Below, one piece after another: positions 27,474-35,984 of a stretch of DNA of 64,000 nt. The number at the start of each line of letters is the position of its first letter. Position 1 is the stretch's first letter. The notes beneath the pieces were generated by a model that searched no databases, was not told the DNA's origin, and was given only the letters and a program-made list of their open reading frames with translations. Location: positions 186,001 through 250,000 of the forward strand of contig CAJIZG010000002.1 in assembly GCA_905181865.1 (NCBI GenBank), read 5' to 3'. The stretch comes from Urechidicola croceus. GTDB lineage: Bacteria > Bacteroidota > Bacteroidia > Flavobacteriales > Flavobacteriaceae. A program made the translations under genes and the position numbers.

Positions 27474-29400
27474 GCAGTCTCCGGTTCTTGGAGGTGTCCT
27501 CTCTTCAGGAGTGCTTCGATTAGATGATTATTACGTTGAATCAAATAGTGGTGTTATAGAGGAATACAGAAAACGCGTAAGCAAATACCATCGTACAGCG
27601 CTAGCAGACGATCCCTTGGTTAAAGAACACCTCAAGCAAAACCCACGGCTCATGTGGAACACAGCAGATGGACGAGCTTGGGAACCACATACAGCAGCTA
27701 GGATTTTCGCTGAGATGGTGGCCGAGCAAAAGAGTATCACCACACGTTTCAACGAAGTGGCCGTAGATGTGAAGTTGGAGGGAAAGCGCGTCACGGGCGT
27801 CATCACACGAGATCGCGACAACAACGGAAACTTGGGGACGCAGCATGCATATCTTGGCAAGGTAATCATCGATGCGACCTACGAAGCAGACTTAGCAGCT
27901 TATGCCGAAGTGCCCTTTCGTATCGGACGAGAAGCCCGTTCCGCAGAAGAACCCCATGCAGGATTGATCTACACTAATTTCTTTCGCCATGTAGAGGGTT
28001 CACTACCGGCTACTATTTTTCCTGGAAGTACAGGTGAAGCAGACGATAGATCACAAGCTTTCACCTATAGAATGACGGCAAAAAATTACGGCAAAGAAGA
28101 TCACCCCTATATCTTAAAGCAAGCACCACCCAATTACGATCGCACTAAGTATAATTGGTCGGGCACCCGCAAACCAATTATCCCGAACAAGAAATTCGAT
28201 TTATTAGGAATCAATTGGGGGGGAGATTTAACGGGCTTTGGAACGCGTTGGGTGTTGGCCGACTGGAAAGAGCGTGTTGAAATCGAAAAAATATATCACA
28301 ATTATGAGCTCGGTTGGCTTTACTACATTCAGACTGAAGGCGGCTATCCGAACATCGGGCTACCTGATGATGAATTTAAAGACAACAATAATTTCCCTTA
28401 TCGACTCTACGTTCGCCAAGGTCGCCGAATAGAGGGGCGCTACACTTTAACTGAAAGCGACATGCACAAAGACCTTCTGGGAGATGGATTACGAGGACCC
28501 CTTAATAGCAATTCTATCGCAATTGGGATATATGGAATTGACGCACACAATGTACAAAATCCAACAGTGAGAGAAGAACCTGTATACGGAGAAACCGCTG
28601 CAGAAGGAACGCTGCACCTAAACGACGTAACTGGGCCCTACCAAATCCCTTATGGCGTAATGATTCCCCAAGAGCATAAAGGCATTATTTTTCCGGTAGG
28701 CATCTCCTCTACTCATGTTGCAATGTCATCTGTTAGGATGGAGCCAGTTTGGTCGCAGCTGGGACAGGCTGCCGGAGTTGCCGCTGCAATAGCAATTGAC
28801 AATGGTGTCGAACTAGCCGATGTGCCAGTTCATCAAATTCAAGATGAGCTCTTGAAACAGGGCAGTGTTTTATTTTTCTACACCGACCTCCCTGCTGGTA
28901 CACCCTCATTTGAGGCAGTACAAAAGCTGAGCTTACTCAATGCGATAGACAATAGTGCCAACCGGAAGCATCTTAGCGCGGATGGACCAGCCACTGGTCT
29001 AATCCATACCAATAAAGCAGCCTACCGTTTCCGACCAGATGATCTGATAACGCTAGGCGAATTCGCCCAGATGGCGGTAAATGGGTTTCAGGTTCCGCTC
29101 AGTATTACAGGCGCACATTTTAGTGATGCCCCACGCGGGCACCCTTCCTTCAAATATATTGAGACCCTCTATGACAATTCAACCCAATCACTGAATCCCT
29201 TCTTCGAATACGAAATACAGACGGAGACTTCCAAGGTATTTGTCCACCCAGAGCAGCACGTAGACCTCTCCTATGCTAGAAGTATCATATCGGGCTTACT
29301 GCAAAAACAATTATCAATACAGCCCAAGTCGGATACAAAGCTTACTCGCGGTGAAGCGGCCATGTTAATTTATCAGCAAACAAAACAAAAAGGCGATTGA
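27244..29400 (+). CDS. Secreted FAD-dependent oxidoreductase with SLH-like repeats
   Basis: A 718-residue paralogue of the preceding protein, starting 3 bases after its stop. The first 77 residues are identical to it because of the 231-base DNA repeat; the rest is clearly related but diverged at the DNA level. FAD_oxidored domain about 40-560 (GEADDRSQAFTYRMTAKNYG, SIAIGIYGIDAHNVQNPT, SSTHVAMSSVRMEPVWSQ). SLH-like repeats follow (FRPDDLITLGEFAQMAVNGF near 595, HFSDAPRGHPSFKYIETLYD, LTRGEAAMLIYQQ near 699). It ends where the other protein continues into the EF-hand module. Base composition is intermediate between its partner and the flanking genes. The function should be the same class of reaction. 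Confidence 0.8.
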   Translation: MKSNDNMKNKSSACRLNRSLSFLTLWAVIAFLFSPQFNVTAVAQNTDYDVVVIAGTPAGIAAAIAAGRTGKTVLIIEQSPVLGGVLSSGVLRLDDYYVESNSGVIEEYRKRVSKYHRTALADDPLVKEHLKQNPRLMWNTADGRAWEPHTAARIFAEMVAEQKSITTRFNEVAVDVKLEGKRVTGVITRDRDNNGNLGTQHAYLGKVIIDATYEADLAAYAEVPFRIGREARSAEEPHAGLIYTNFFRHVEGSLPATIFPGSTGEADDRSQAFTYRMTAKNYGKEDHPYILKQAPPNYDRTKYNWSGTRKPIIPNKKFDLLGINWGGDLTGFGTRWVLADWKERVEIEKIYHNYELGWLYYIQTEGGYPNIGLPDDEFKDNNNFPYRLYVRQGRRIEGRYTLTESDMHKDLLGDGLRGPLNSNSIAIGIYGIDAHNVQNPTVREEPVYGETAAEGTLHLNDVTGPYQIPYGVMIPQEHKGIIFPVGISSTHVAMSSVRMEPVWSQLGQAAGVAAAIAIDNGVELADVPVHQIQDELLKQGSVLFFYTDLPAGTPSFEAVQKLSLLNAIDNSANRKHLSADGPATGLIHTNKAAYRFRPDDLITLGEFAQMAVNGFQVPLSITGAHFSDAPRGHPSFKYIETLYDNSTQSLNPFFEYEIQTETSKVFVHPEQHVDLSYARSIISGLLQKQLSIQPKSDTKLTRGEAAMLIYQQTKQKGD

Positions 29401-29826
29401 GTATTAAATATTGGAAGAGGATCTAAACTGGTGTGCGTTTGATCGGAGAAGGAACTCCACATGTGCGCTTTTGTAAAGCGTTTTTTAAACGTGCATTTAT
29501 AATACATGTTTGACCTAATATAAGAAGAATATAAATTCACGGTTTTCTAAAATCATATTTCATGACCATAACTCAATATTGAACCTGCTACATTTGACTG
29601 GTCAGTAAGTTAAGCTCGCAGAAGCTAAATATTGCTTTATTAAGCGATTAAACAGGATGCCCCATGACAGTTGTTGTTTAGTTTTTCATTTCTTTTATAT
29701 CTAGGTTTGGTACTCTCTTTGAAAGCAATATATAAAAAAACTAAATGAAGAATTTAAAAAGAAATAGCACTAAATATTTAGGAGCTTTATCCCTTGGTAA
29801 CGAGACATGTTGAAAAAATTAACAAT
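29401..29826. other. Long intergenic region before the sulfatase
   Basis: No supported gene in 426 bases. It contains the hairpin terminator at 29466-29486 and then AT-rich DNA that should hold the promoter of the next gene; no convincing -33/-7 pair was picked out. A TTG-started extension of the sulfatase frame from 29794 is not used because a better ATG with signal peptide lies at 29827. Confidence 0.5.
29466..29486 (+). terminator. Intrinsic terminator after the FAD oxidoreductase pair
   Basis: A 6-bp perfect stem CGCTTT / AAAGCG with a TGT loop, followed by six T. It closes the G+C-rich block of EF-hand, esterase, HAD and FAD genes. Confidence 0.7.
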
Positions 29827-31230
29827 ATGAAGAGCGATCTTTTTTTACTTGCTAAAGTACCAATAACGATAGCGCTTTTATTTACACAGTTCCTGCTGTA
29901 TGCCCAAGAAGATACACGTCCTAATGTATTGTTGATTGCAGTGGATGATTTGAACGATTGGATTGGTTATATGGGTGGGCATCCGGATACAAAAACACCT
30001 AATATTGACAGACTGGCAAGTCGAGGCGTTTTGTTTACCAATGCGCACAGTCAGGGTACCATGTGTAACCCATCGCGTATCAGCATTATGTGGGGCAAAC
30101 GACCCTCATCCACTGGTTTCTATAGCAATCACTACCCCGCTTCAAGAGTTCCGGAATTTCTCAATCAAAATGAAAGTTTGGCTTCTCACTTTAATGCTAA
30201 CGGTTATAAAACGTTGACAGCAGGTAAGATATATCATGCATCGTGGTTGCCTGAAAATGATTTTCAAGTTGTGGGGCCAAGACCGGGTCAATGGTTGAAG
30301 GGTTACGATAAGCCTGTTCAAAAGAAGCCTGAGCAATACCATAGTATCTGGGATTTTGGCCCTCAAAACTATGAAGAAAAAGAATTTGTTGATTACAAAA
30401 TAGCCAGTTGGGGAGTCAAACAGCTTAAAGAAAAACATGATAAGCCGTTTTTCTGTGCCCTTGGTTTTATGCGTCCACATGTTCCGTTTTTTCCTCCGGA
30501 ACGTGTGTACAACAACATGAATGACATACACCTTCCAAAAGTGAAGGAAGACGATTGGAGCGATCTTTCCGAGGCTGCAAAGAAACTGACTTTGAGTAAT
30601 AATAAGATCCCAACCCATGACTGGATGAAAGAAGAAGACAGGTGGCATCTTGCTGTACGTGCCTATTTAGCATGTATAAACTGGGTCGATGAACAGATCG
30701 GCAGGGTGCTTGATGCCTTGGATGAAAGTCCCTATGCCGATAACACGATCATCATCCTATATGCCGACCATGGATACCACCTTGGAGAAAAGCAACGCTG
30801 GTCAAAATTTTCACTTTGGGAACGAACAACCCGGGTTCCCTTCATCATCAGCATGCCAGATCGAGCGAAAGGCACTTCAACCAAACCGGTTGAGTTGCTC
30901 AGCATATATCCGACCCTAATAGACTTGTGCAAATTAACACCGAATGATAATATTGAAGGAGTTTCGTTGCGCCCGTTGCTTGAAAACCAAAATGAGCCTT
31001 GGGAGCATGTAGCTATTTCTACGTTAGGTCAAAATAACCATTCTATAAGGGATGAACGCTGGCGTTATATTTTATATGCTGACGGAAGTGAAGAGCTTTA
31101 TGACCATAAGGTTGATTCCAATGAATGGTATAACCTAGTTTCGGACAAAGTTGATCCGGTTCATGCCATGGTTATTGAAAAGCTAAAAAAGCATTTACCA
31201 ATAGTAAACCTGTCGCAAGTGTCTGATTAA
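29827..31230 (+). CDS. S1-family sulfatase, iduronate-2-sulfatase-like
   Basis: 468 residues from the ATG at 29827, which gives a clean signal peptide (LLAKVPITIALLFTQFLLYA). The pattern VLLIAVDDLNDWIGYMGGHP, the signature CNPSRISIMWG from Cys80, and LYADHGYHLGEKQRWSKFSL near residue 310 are typical of the iduronate-2-sulfatase-like branch of S1. In marine Bacteroidota this branch acts on varied algal sulfated sugars, so the mammalian substrate name should not be taken literally. It lies between the FAD oxidoreductase block and the Tat-type oxidoreductase operon. Confidence 0.9.
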   Translation: MKSDLFLLAKVPITIALLFTQFLLYAQEDTRPNVLLIAVDDLNDWIGYMGGHPDTKTPNIDRLASRGVLFTNAHSQGTMCNPSRISIMWGKRPSSTGFYSNHYPASRVPEFLNQNESLASHFNANGYKTLTAGKIYHASWLPENDFQVVGPRPGQWLKGYDKPVQKKPEQYHSIWDFGPQNYEEKEFVDYKIASWGVKQLKEKHDKPFFCALGFMRPHVPFFPPERVYNNMNDIHLPKVKEDDWSDLSEAAKKLTLSNNKIPTHDWMKEEDRWHLAVRAYLACINWVDEQIGRVLDALDESPYADNTIIILYADHGYHLGEKQRWSKFSLWERTTRVPFIISMPDRAKGTSTKPVELLSIYPTLIDLCKLTPNDNIEGVSLRPLLENQNEPWEHVAISTLGQNNHSIRDERWRYILYADGSEELYDHKVDSNEWYNLVSDKVDPVHAMVIEKLKKHLPIVNLSQVSD

Positions 31231-31331
31231 CATGTAAGTTATTGAGAAATGTTCTAAGATTACATAGGAGAAGGTTATTCAAAAATGGATCGATGGAATA
31301 TTAAAAAGAATTAAAAAAATAGTATAGACTT

Positions 31332-32687
31332 ATGAAACGAAGATCAATGTTAAAATCCATGGGAGTAGCCTCTCTTGGAATGGTAACCCCCTCCTTTGCA
31401 AAAGGAGAAAGACTAGTGGAACCATATAAAGTAAAAGAAGAAAGTATAACTACTGAGATATTGGTAGTTGGAGGAGGTACTACAGGTACGATCGCCGCGA
31501 TTCAGGCGGGTAGAGCAGGAGCAGAAACCATTTTGATTGAAAGCGGAAGTCAGTTAGGTGGAACCACCACTACGGGAGGTGTCTCTTTTCCTGGGATATT
31601 TCATGCTTGGGGAAAACAAATTATTGGCGGTATCGGTTGGGAATTGGTGATGGACTGTGTGGAGTTGAATGGAGATAAATTACCCAATTTTTCTAAGATT
31701 CCAGATAGCCATTGGAAACATCAGGTAACCATAAACGCTCCGTTGTACACCTTACTTGCCGAGGAGAAATGTTTGGAAGCGGGTGTAAATATTCGCTACT
31801 ACGAAAGTCCGACGCAGATTGAATTTAAAAAAGGAAAATGGATTGTTGAGACAGTTGGAAAAGGAACAAAAACAACCATTGTCTGCAACCAGATTATAGA
31901 TTGTACTGGGAATGCATTGATTGCTTCCATGGCCGGTTATGATGTGCTAAGAGAAAAAGATACGCAACCAGGATCTTTGATTTTTAGATTGGGAGGGTAT
32001 AAATATGATGCACTGAATTTAACCAAAATTCCAAAAAAATATCATCGTGTTTTAAGACAGAATATGCTCGAAAATTCAAAAAGAGAAAGTCGTGAACATA
32101 CCTATGTACCCTATAGTTATGTGTATGTTCCAGGTGCGGATTCTACCACGTCAGAAGTACATACTCAAGCGAATAATGAGGGAAGAAACACCTTACTAAA
32201 TTTGGTACGTACACTGAAGACTTTTCCAGGCTGTGATAATTTGAAACTCGTAGATTTAAAAACAGAGACGGCCGTACGAGAAACTTATCGAATAGATGGT
32301 TTATATAAAATGAATAAGGATGATTATACCTCTGGAAAGGTATTCGACGATGCTCTTTCGCATTCTTTTTATCCAATAGATTTGCATAGAGAAGGGAAAT
32401 CGATTTATCAAGAATTCTTAAAACCCGATGTGGTGGCGAGTATTCCGTTGAGGTCTTTAATTCCGAAACGAAGCCAGAATTTTTTGGTGGCAGGGCGTTG
32501 CGTGAGTAGTGACCGATTGGCAAACTCTGCATTGCGTGTGCAAGCCTCATGTATGGGCATGGGACAAGCGGCGGCCGTGGCAGCGGTATTAGCCAGTAAA
32601 CAAGGAATATCTCCAGCAGAAGTGGATATTAATGAAATCAAAGACTTGCTGAAAAAGCATGGAGCCATTGTTCCAACTCAAGTTTAA
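31332..32687 (+). CDS. FAD-dependent oxidoreductase with Tat-like signal
   Basis: A 451-residue protein. KRRSMLKSMGVASLGMVTPS at the N-terminus fits a twin-arginine signal, which would export a folded, FAD-loaded enzyme. The FAD_oxidored domain starts with TTEILVVGGGTTGTIAAIQA (GxGxxG variant), then SGSQLGGTTTTGGVSFPGI, and ends with the conserved ESxxVAGRCxSSD-like block (NFLVAGRCVSSDRLANSALR) and GMGQAAAVAAVLAS. It is related to, but much shorter than, the two FAD proteins at 24-29 kb and lacks their C-terminal repeats. It starts an operon with the FMN-binding protein (12 bases downstream) and the CstA-like transporter. Confidence 0.85.
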   Translation: MKRRSMLKSMGVASLGMVTPSFAKGERLVEPYKVKEESITTEILVVGGGTTGTIAAIQAGRAGAETILIESGSQLGGTTTTGGVSFPGIFHAWGKQIIGGIGWELVMDCVELNGDKLPNFSKIPDSHWKHQVTINAPLYTLLAEEKCLEAGVNIRYYESPTQIEFKKGKWIVETVGKGTKTTIVCNQIIDCTGNALIASMAGYDVLREKDTQPGSLIFRLGGYKYDALNLTKIPKKYHRVLRQNMLENSKRESREHTYVPYSYVYVPGADSTTSEVHTQANNEGRNTLLNLVRTLKTFPGCDNLKLVDLKTETAVRETYRIDGLYKMNKDDYTSGKVFDDALSHSFYPIDLHREGKSIYQEFLKPDVVASIPLRSLIPKRSQNFLVAGRCVSSDRLANSALRVQASCMGMGQAAAVAAVLASKQGISPAEVDINEIKDLLKKHGAIVPTQV

Positions 32688-32699
32688 ACCATTGTAAAT

Positions 32700-33842
32700 A
32701 TGGTAAAGTTGCATCTTTTTATGGTTTTAAAAACTCTCCTAGGAGGACTTGTTTTATCCTCCTTTTCACAAGAGAATCCGCCATTGAGATACATGCAAGT
32801 GGCTACGATTAAAAGTAGTATTAATGAGGAAGAATCAATTGTTTCAAAATATAAAGATACGCTGACAAATGACCTTATTTATTTGTGTAAATCCAACAAT
32901 GACGTTCCGCTCTACTACTATAAAAATGTAAAAGGAGAAGTCTGTTTTGATGACGAATGCAGGTTGTTAGACATCGTTGTTTATTGGAATATTACAGGAC
33001 GCTATTTAGGTTTTGAATTGCCAAAAGAGGAATTTTTAAGTAAATATGATCATGAGCCATTTTCTGAAAAGGAGTACCAACGATTACACACATTATTGGC
33101 AGATTCATCAATCCCCTTGGATGCGGTATCCTTTGAAAAACTGGTAGAGCAACCTCAAAATGAGGAAGGAACTGTTGATGCCGTTTCTGGAGCGACTTCA
33201 AAAAGTGTAGCTGATATGGTGGTAAAAGGTGCTGCCTATACCACGTATAAATTGTGGAATATAGTAAATGGCCCAACAATGGATATCGTGTCAGAACTCA
33301 CAGGAAAACAGTTAACACCAACATTGATACATCGTATTTTACAAAGTCCAGATAATAATGATAGGCTATGGGCTTTGAATAGAATTGATAGTACCACAGA
33401 ACTGACATTAGATTTAGAGACTTCGCTTTTAGAAATTATTGCGTCTAACGATTTTTATTTGGCTTATAGCGCCATTCAATCATTAGATGCGATGCATTTA
33501 AAATCAACGGAGTTGCAACAGCGTTTGTTTTCGACATATCCAAAAGCCAATCACAGTATACAAAAGGAACTGATTAAAAAATTATTAGAAGCACCGATTT
33601 TGAGTTCGGAAGTGGTTACGGTTTCTAGAGGTTTGTTATTGTCTTTAAATGGTCAACAATTGGATGATATTTTGAAACTGTATAGCAAGCAAGGCGTAAA
33701 CGACCTTGAAACCTATAAAGAAGTATCCAAAATTCTGGACAATAAAAACAAGTACATTTCAAAAAAGGCCTATGATTTTTTAATCAATATCCAATCGGAT
33801 GATGAATTTATTATGGAGCGTTTGAAAGCTTATAAAAACTAA
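32700..33842 (+). CDS. Periplasmic FMN-binding-motif protein with helical repeat tail
   Basis: A 380-residue exported protein (signal MVLKTLLGGLVLSSFSQ). No full family match is recognised. Around residue 160 the segment GTVDAVSGATSKSV fits the D-x-x-S/T-G-A-T/S flavinylation motif of FMN_bind domains, where ApbE links FMN to the last Thr. The rest (about 190-380) is helical and repeat-like, suggesting HEAT-type repeats (LIHRILQSPDNNDRLWALNR, FYLAYSAIQSLDAMHL). Lying between an exported FAD oxidoreductase and a transporter, it probably carries electrons to or from the FAD enzyme. An apbE gene at 61085 could supply the flavin transferase. Confidence 0.6.
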   Translation: MVKLHLFMVLKTLLGGLVLSSFSQENPPLRYMQVATIKSSINEEESIVSKYKDTLTNDLIYLCKSNNDVPLYYYKNVKGEVCFDDECRLLDIVVYWNITGRYLGFELPKEEFLSKYDHEPFSEKEYQRLHTLLADSSIPLDAVSFEKLVEQPQNEEGTVDAVSGATSKSVADMVVKGAAYTTYKLWNIVNGPTMDIVSELTGKQLTPTLIHRILQSPDNNDRLWALNRIDSTTELTLDLETSLLEIIASNDFYLAYSAIQSLDAMHLKSTELQQRLFSTYPKANHSIQKELIKKLLEAPILSSEVVTVSRGLLLSLNGQQLDDILKLYSKQGVNDLETYKEVSKILDNKNKYISKKAYDFLINIQSDDEFIMERLKAYKN

Positions 33843-33866
33843 AAACATTAAAATACAATAGAAAAT

Positions 33867-35306
33867 ATGATCTCATTTATTATTTCCATACTAGTCTTGA
33901 TTATTGGCTATTTTACTTATGGTAAACTCGTTGAAAATATTTTTGGAGTACAAGAGCATCGCAAGACACCGGCTATTAGTCTAAGGGATGACGTTGACTA
34001 TATGCCCTTGTCCACTTGGCGTGTTTTTATGATACAATTTTTAAATATAGCCGGTTTAGGACCCATTTTCGGTGCTATCGCTGGAGCAATGTACGGTCCA
34101 GCTGCATTTTTATGGATAGTTTTGGGAAGCATTTTTGCGGGAGCCGTACATGATTATTTTTCGGGAATGCTTTCGGTACGGCATGACGGGTTGAGTATTA
34201 GTGAAATAGTAGGAATCTATTTGGGACCTAAGGTGAAACACGTTATGCGATTTTTTACTATAATATTGTTGATTTTCGTAGGAACGGTTTTTTTGGTTGG
34301 CCCAGCAAAAATAATCGATGGAATGATGGGGAACCAGTGGGGCGTTTGGATCTGGGTATCCATTATTTTGGTATACTACATATTATCTACATTATTACCT
34401 ATTGATAAGCTTATAAGTAGGCTCTATCCTATATTTGGAATTGCCATGTTAATAATGGCTTTAGGTCTGTTATCAGCCTTGTTTTTTGGGGACTATCAAA
34501 TCCCAGAATTGATACCTGAAAATTTAAGTAACATGACAACTAATCCCGAAGAAACGCCTTTATTTCCTATGCTTTTTGTAACAATTGCCTGTGGCGCCAT
34601 CTCTGGTTTTCATGCCACACAGTCCCCTTTAATGGCTCGCTGTATAAAAAACGAGAAATTGGGGAGAAAAATTTTCTTCGGTACCATGATTACTGAAGGA
34701 ATTGTTGCCCTTATTTGGGCAGCCGCAGCCATGACATTCTTTGGTAATGTAGGCGAACTTAATGCAGCGATGCTCGAGAATAATAATAACGCTGCATGGG
34801 CGGCAAACGAAATATCCCTAAACATGCTTGGTGGTATTGGTGGCATTTTGGCCTTATTGGGTATCGTAGCGGCACCCATTACTTCTGGAGATACTGCCTT
34901 CCGTTCTGCACGATTAATTTTATCGGATATTTTTAAACTGAAGCAAACGAAAATTAAAAACAGATTGTACTTAAGCCTACCTCTTTTTATGATTGCTTTT
35001 GTACTTACGCAAATGGACTTCGGTGTTATATGGCGCTATTTTTCTTGGAGTAACCAAACACTAGCCACAGTTGTACTTTGGACCATTACGGCCTATTTAA
35101 TATATGAAAATAAAGCATTTTGGATAACGATGATACCTGCCATATTTATGACCATGGTTTGCAGTACGTACATTTTAATTGCCCCAGAAGGATTTCAGTT
35201 AGCAAATGATTTAGCATATATAGGTGGGAGTTTAATAACGCTGTGTATTACAATTCTGTTCTGGATCTATACCACAAAAGAGAAAAAAGTTTTTGCATAC
35301 TTATGA
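33867..35306 (+). CDS. CstA-family carbon starvation transporter
   Basis: A 479-residue polytopic membrane protein with about 13 hydrophobic segments. Family blocks: RVFMIQFLNIAGLGPIFGAI, GSIFAGAVHDYFSGMLSVRH (the GxVHD motif), GAISGFHATQSPLMARCIKN and GIVAAPITSGDTAFRSARLI. CstA proteins import pyruvate or peptides. This is shorter than the enteric CstA (about 700), as in the compact branch common in Bacteroidota. It starts 24 bases after the FMN-binding protein, apparently in the same operon, so it may move the oxidised product or a small acid such as pyruvate; inferred only. Confidence 0.88.
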   Translation: MISFIISILVLIIGYFTYGKLVENIFGVQEHRKTPAISLRDDVDYMPLSTWRVFMIQFLNIAGLGPIFGAIAGAMYGPAAFLWIVLGSIFAGAVHDYFSGMLSVRHDGLSISEIVGIYLGPKVKHVMRFFTIILLIFVGTVFLVGPAKIIDGMMGNQWGVWIWVSIILVYYILSTLLPIDKLISRLYPIFGIAMLIMALGLLSALFFGDYQIPELIPENLSNMTTNPEETPLFPMLFVTIACGAISGFHATQSPLMARCIKNEKLGRKIFFGTMITEGIVALIWAAAAMTFFGNVGELNAAMLENNNNAAWAANEISLNMLGGIGGILALLGIVAAPITSGDTAFRSARLILSDIFKLKQTKIKNRLYLSLPLFMIAFVLTQMDFGVIWRYFSWSNQTLATVVLWTITAYLIYENKAFWITMIPAIFMTMVCSTYILIAPEGFQLANDLAYIGGSLITLCITILFWIYTTKEKKVFAYL

Positions 35307-35453
35307 TTAATAAAATCCATACTATTAGTGCGCGTGTGTTTGGTTGAAAAGAGTTATTTTACTCCTACAACTCGCAAATTGTAACATGCAGTTGCATTAT
35401 TGCTGTATGTGTTTTTGACCAACATGTAAATCAAAAAAAGATTAATTACTATT

Positions 35454-35606
35454 ATGAAAAAAAAAATAGAAAAACTGACTTATATTCACAATAACCCAAC
35501 AAAAGGAGGAATATGCCGCACAGATGTAGCGTACAAATTCTCATCTTCAAAATTTTATAATGAACTGGGCGATGAATTTGATTTCTTAATTCGTTTTGAT
35601 TCTTAG
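35454..35606 (+). pseudogene. REP-associated/IS200-like transposase, C-terminal remnant
   Basis: Fifty codons from an ATG at 35454 to TAG at 35604 read MKKKIEKLTYIHNNPTKGGI then CRTDVAYKFSSSKFYNELGD. The blocks YIHNNPxKxG and Y-K-x-S-S match the C-terminus of Y1 (REP-associated tyrosine) transposases, YIHNNPVKAG...YxYSSA. The catalytic HUH and Tyr parts are missing. A perfect palindrome lies just after its stop, as expected near such elements. Confidence 0.65.
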
Positions 35607-35608
35607 TT

Positions 35609-35812
35609 TTATTGTTGGTGGAAAACACCAACAATGGCATCCCAATTATGAGCCATTTGATCTCTAAGATCATTAGGAATTAAAGAGTTATACTTCTGTA
35701 GGTGTATTTTATCATAATCAAAGGGGGTACCATTTTTAGTGAATGCTTTAGAAAATGAAGATTTACCAGAACCATTGCATCCTGCAATTACAAGTAAAGT
35801 TGGTTTATCCAT
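35609..35812 (-). pseudogene. Zeta-toxin-like ATPase, truncated
   Basis: A 67-codon ORF starting MDKPTLLVIAGCNGSGKSSF. The Walker A motif AGCNGSGKSS near residue 10 and the following FDYDKIHLQKYNS are typical of zeta-type toxin kinases (AGPNGSGKST...D), which are normally about 190 residues. The frame ends in HQQ right inside the palindrome at 35611-35635, so the 3' two-thirds are missing, replaced by the transposase remnant. The protein should be inactive. Confidence 0.7.
35611..35635. repeat. Perfect palindrome at the transposase/toxin junction
   Basis: A 10-bp perfect stem ATTGTTGGTG / CACCAACAAT with a GAAAA loop. It sits exactly at the 3' ends of the transposase remnant (plus strand) and the truncated toxin (minus strand). 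It may be the terminal hairpin of an IS200-like/REP element, or it may serve as a bidirectional terminator. Confidence 0.65.
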
Positions 35813-35966
35813 TGAATTGAGATCCTGATATAGGATGTTTACTTAAAGAGCCATTGATAACTTTTTCTTCATATACCTTAATTTCTTTCGAAATTCTGGG
35901 CATTTCTTGTTGAAGTCTTTTCTTTAAATCAACTAAGTATTTAATGATGTCATGTTTTATACTCAT
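35805..35966 (-). CDS. Small protein upstream of the truncated toxin, antitoxin-like
   Basis: A 53-codon ORF MSIKHDIIKYLVDLKKRLQQ ... SLSKHPISGSQFNG. Its stop (TAA at 35805-35807) overlaps the toxin start (ATG at 35810-35812), which implies translational coupling. The acidic/basic helical sequence resembles small antitoxin partners of zeta-like toxins, but no family is recognised. A TATCTTTG -7 element ends 5 bases before its ATG, so the message would have almost no leader. With its toxin truncated it may be an orphan. Confidence 0.6.
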   Translation of the reverse strand: MSIKHDIIKYLVDLKKRLQQEMPRISKEIKVYEEKVINGSLSKHPISGSQFNG

Positions 35967-35970
35967 ACTG

Positions 35971-35978
35971 CAAAGATA
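35971..35978 (-). promoter_or_regulatory. -7 promoter element TATCTTTG for the small gene pair
   Basis: On the minus strand TATCTTTG fits the Bacteroidota -7 consensus TAnnTTTG. Transcription from it would start at about 35963-35966, on or beside the ATG of the 53-residue protein, suggesting a leaderless mRNA. No clear -33 element was identified. Confidence 0.5.
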
Positions 35979-35984
35979 CGGATT

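Noticed and set aside
21957-29612. TGACTGGTCAGTA occurring at about 21958 and 29597
   Set aside because: A 13-base match without further similarity around it; the idea that 29597 is the tail of another EF-hand module (TGQ-stop) is not supported by the preceding codons.
30142-30648. 168-codon minus-strand ORF opposite the iduronate-sulfatase-like gene
   Set aside because: Antisense shadow of a well-supported sulfatase with all family motifs.
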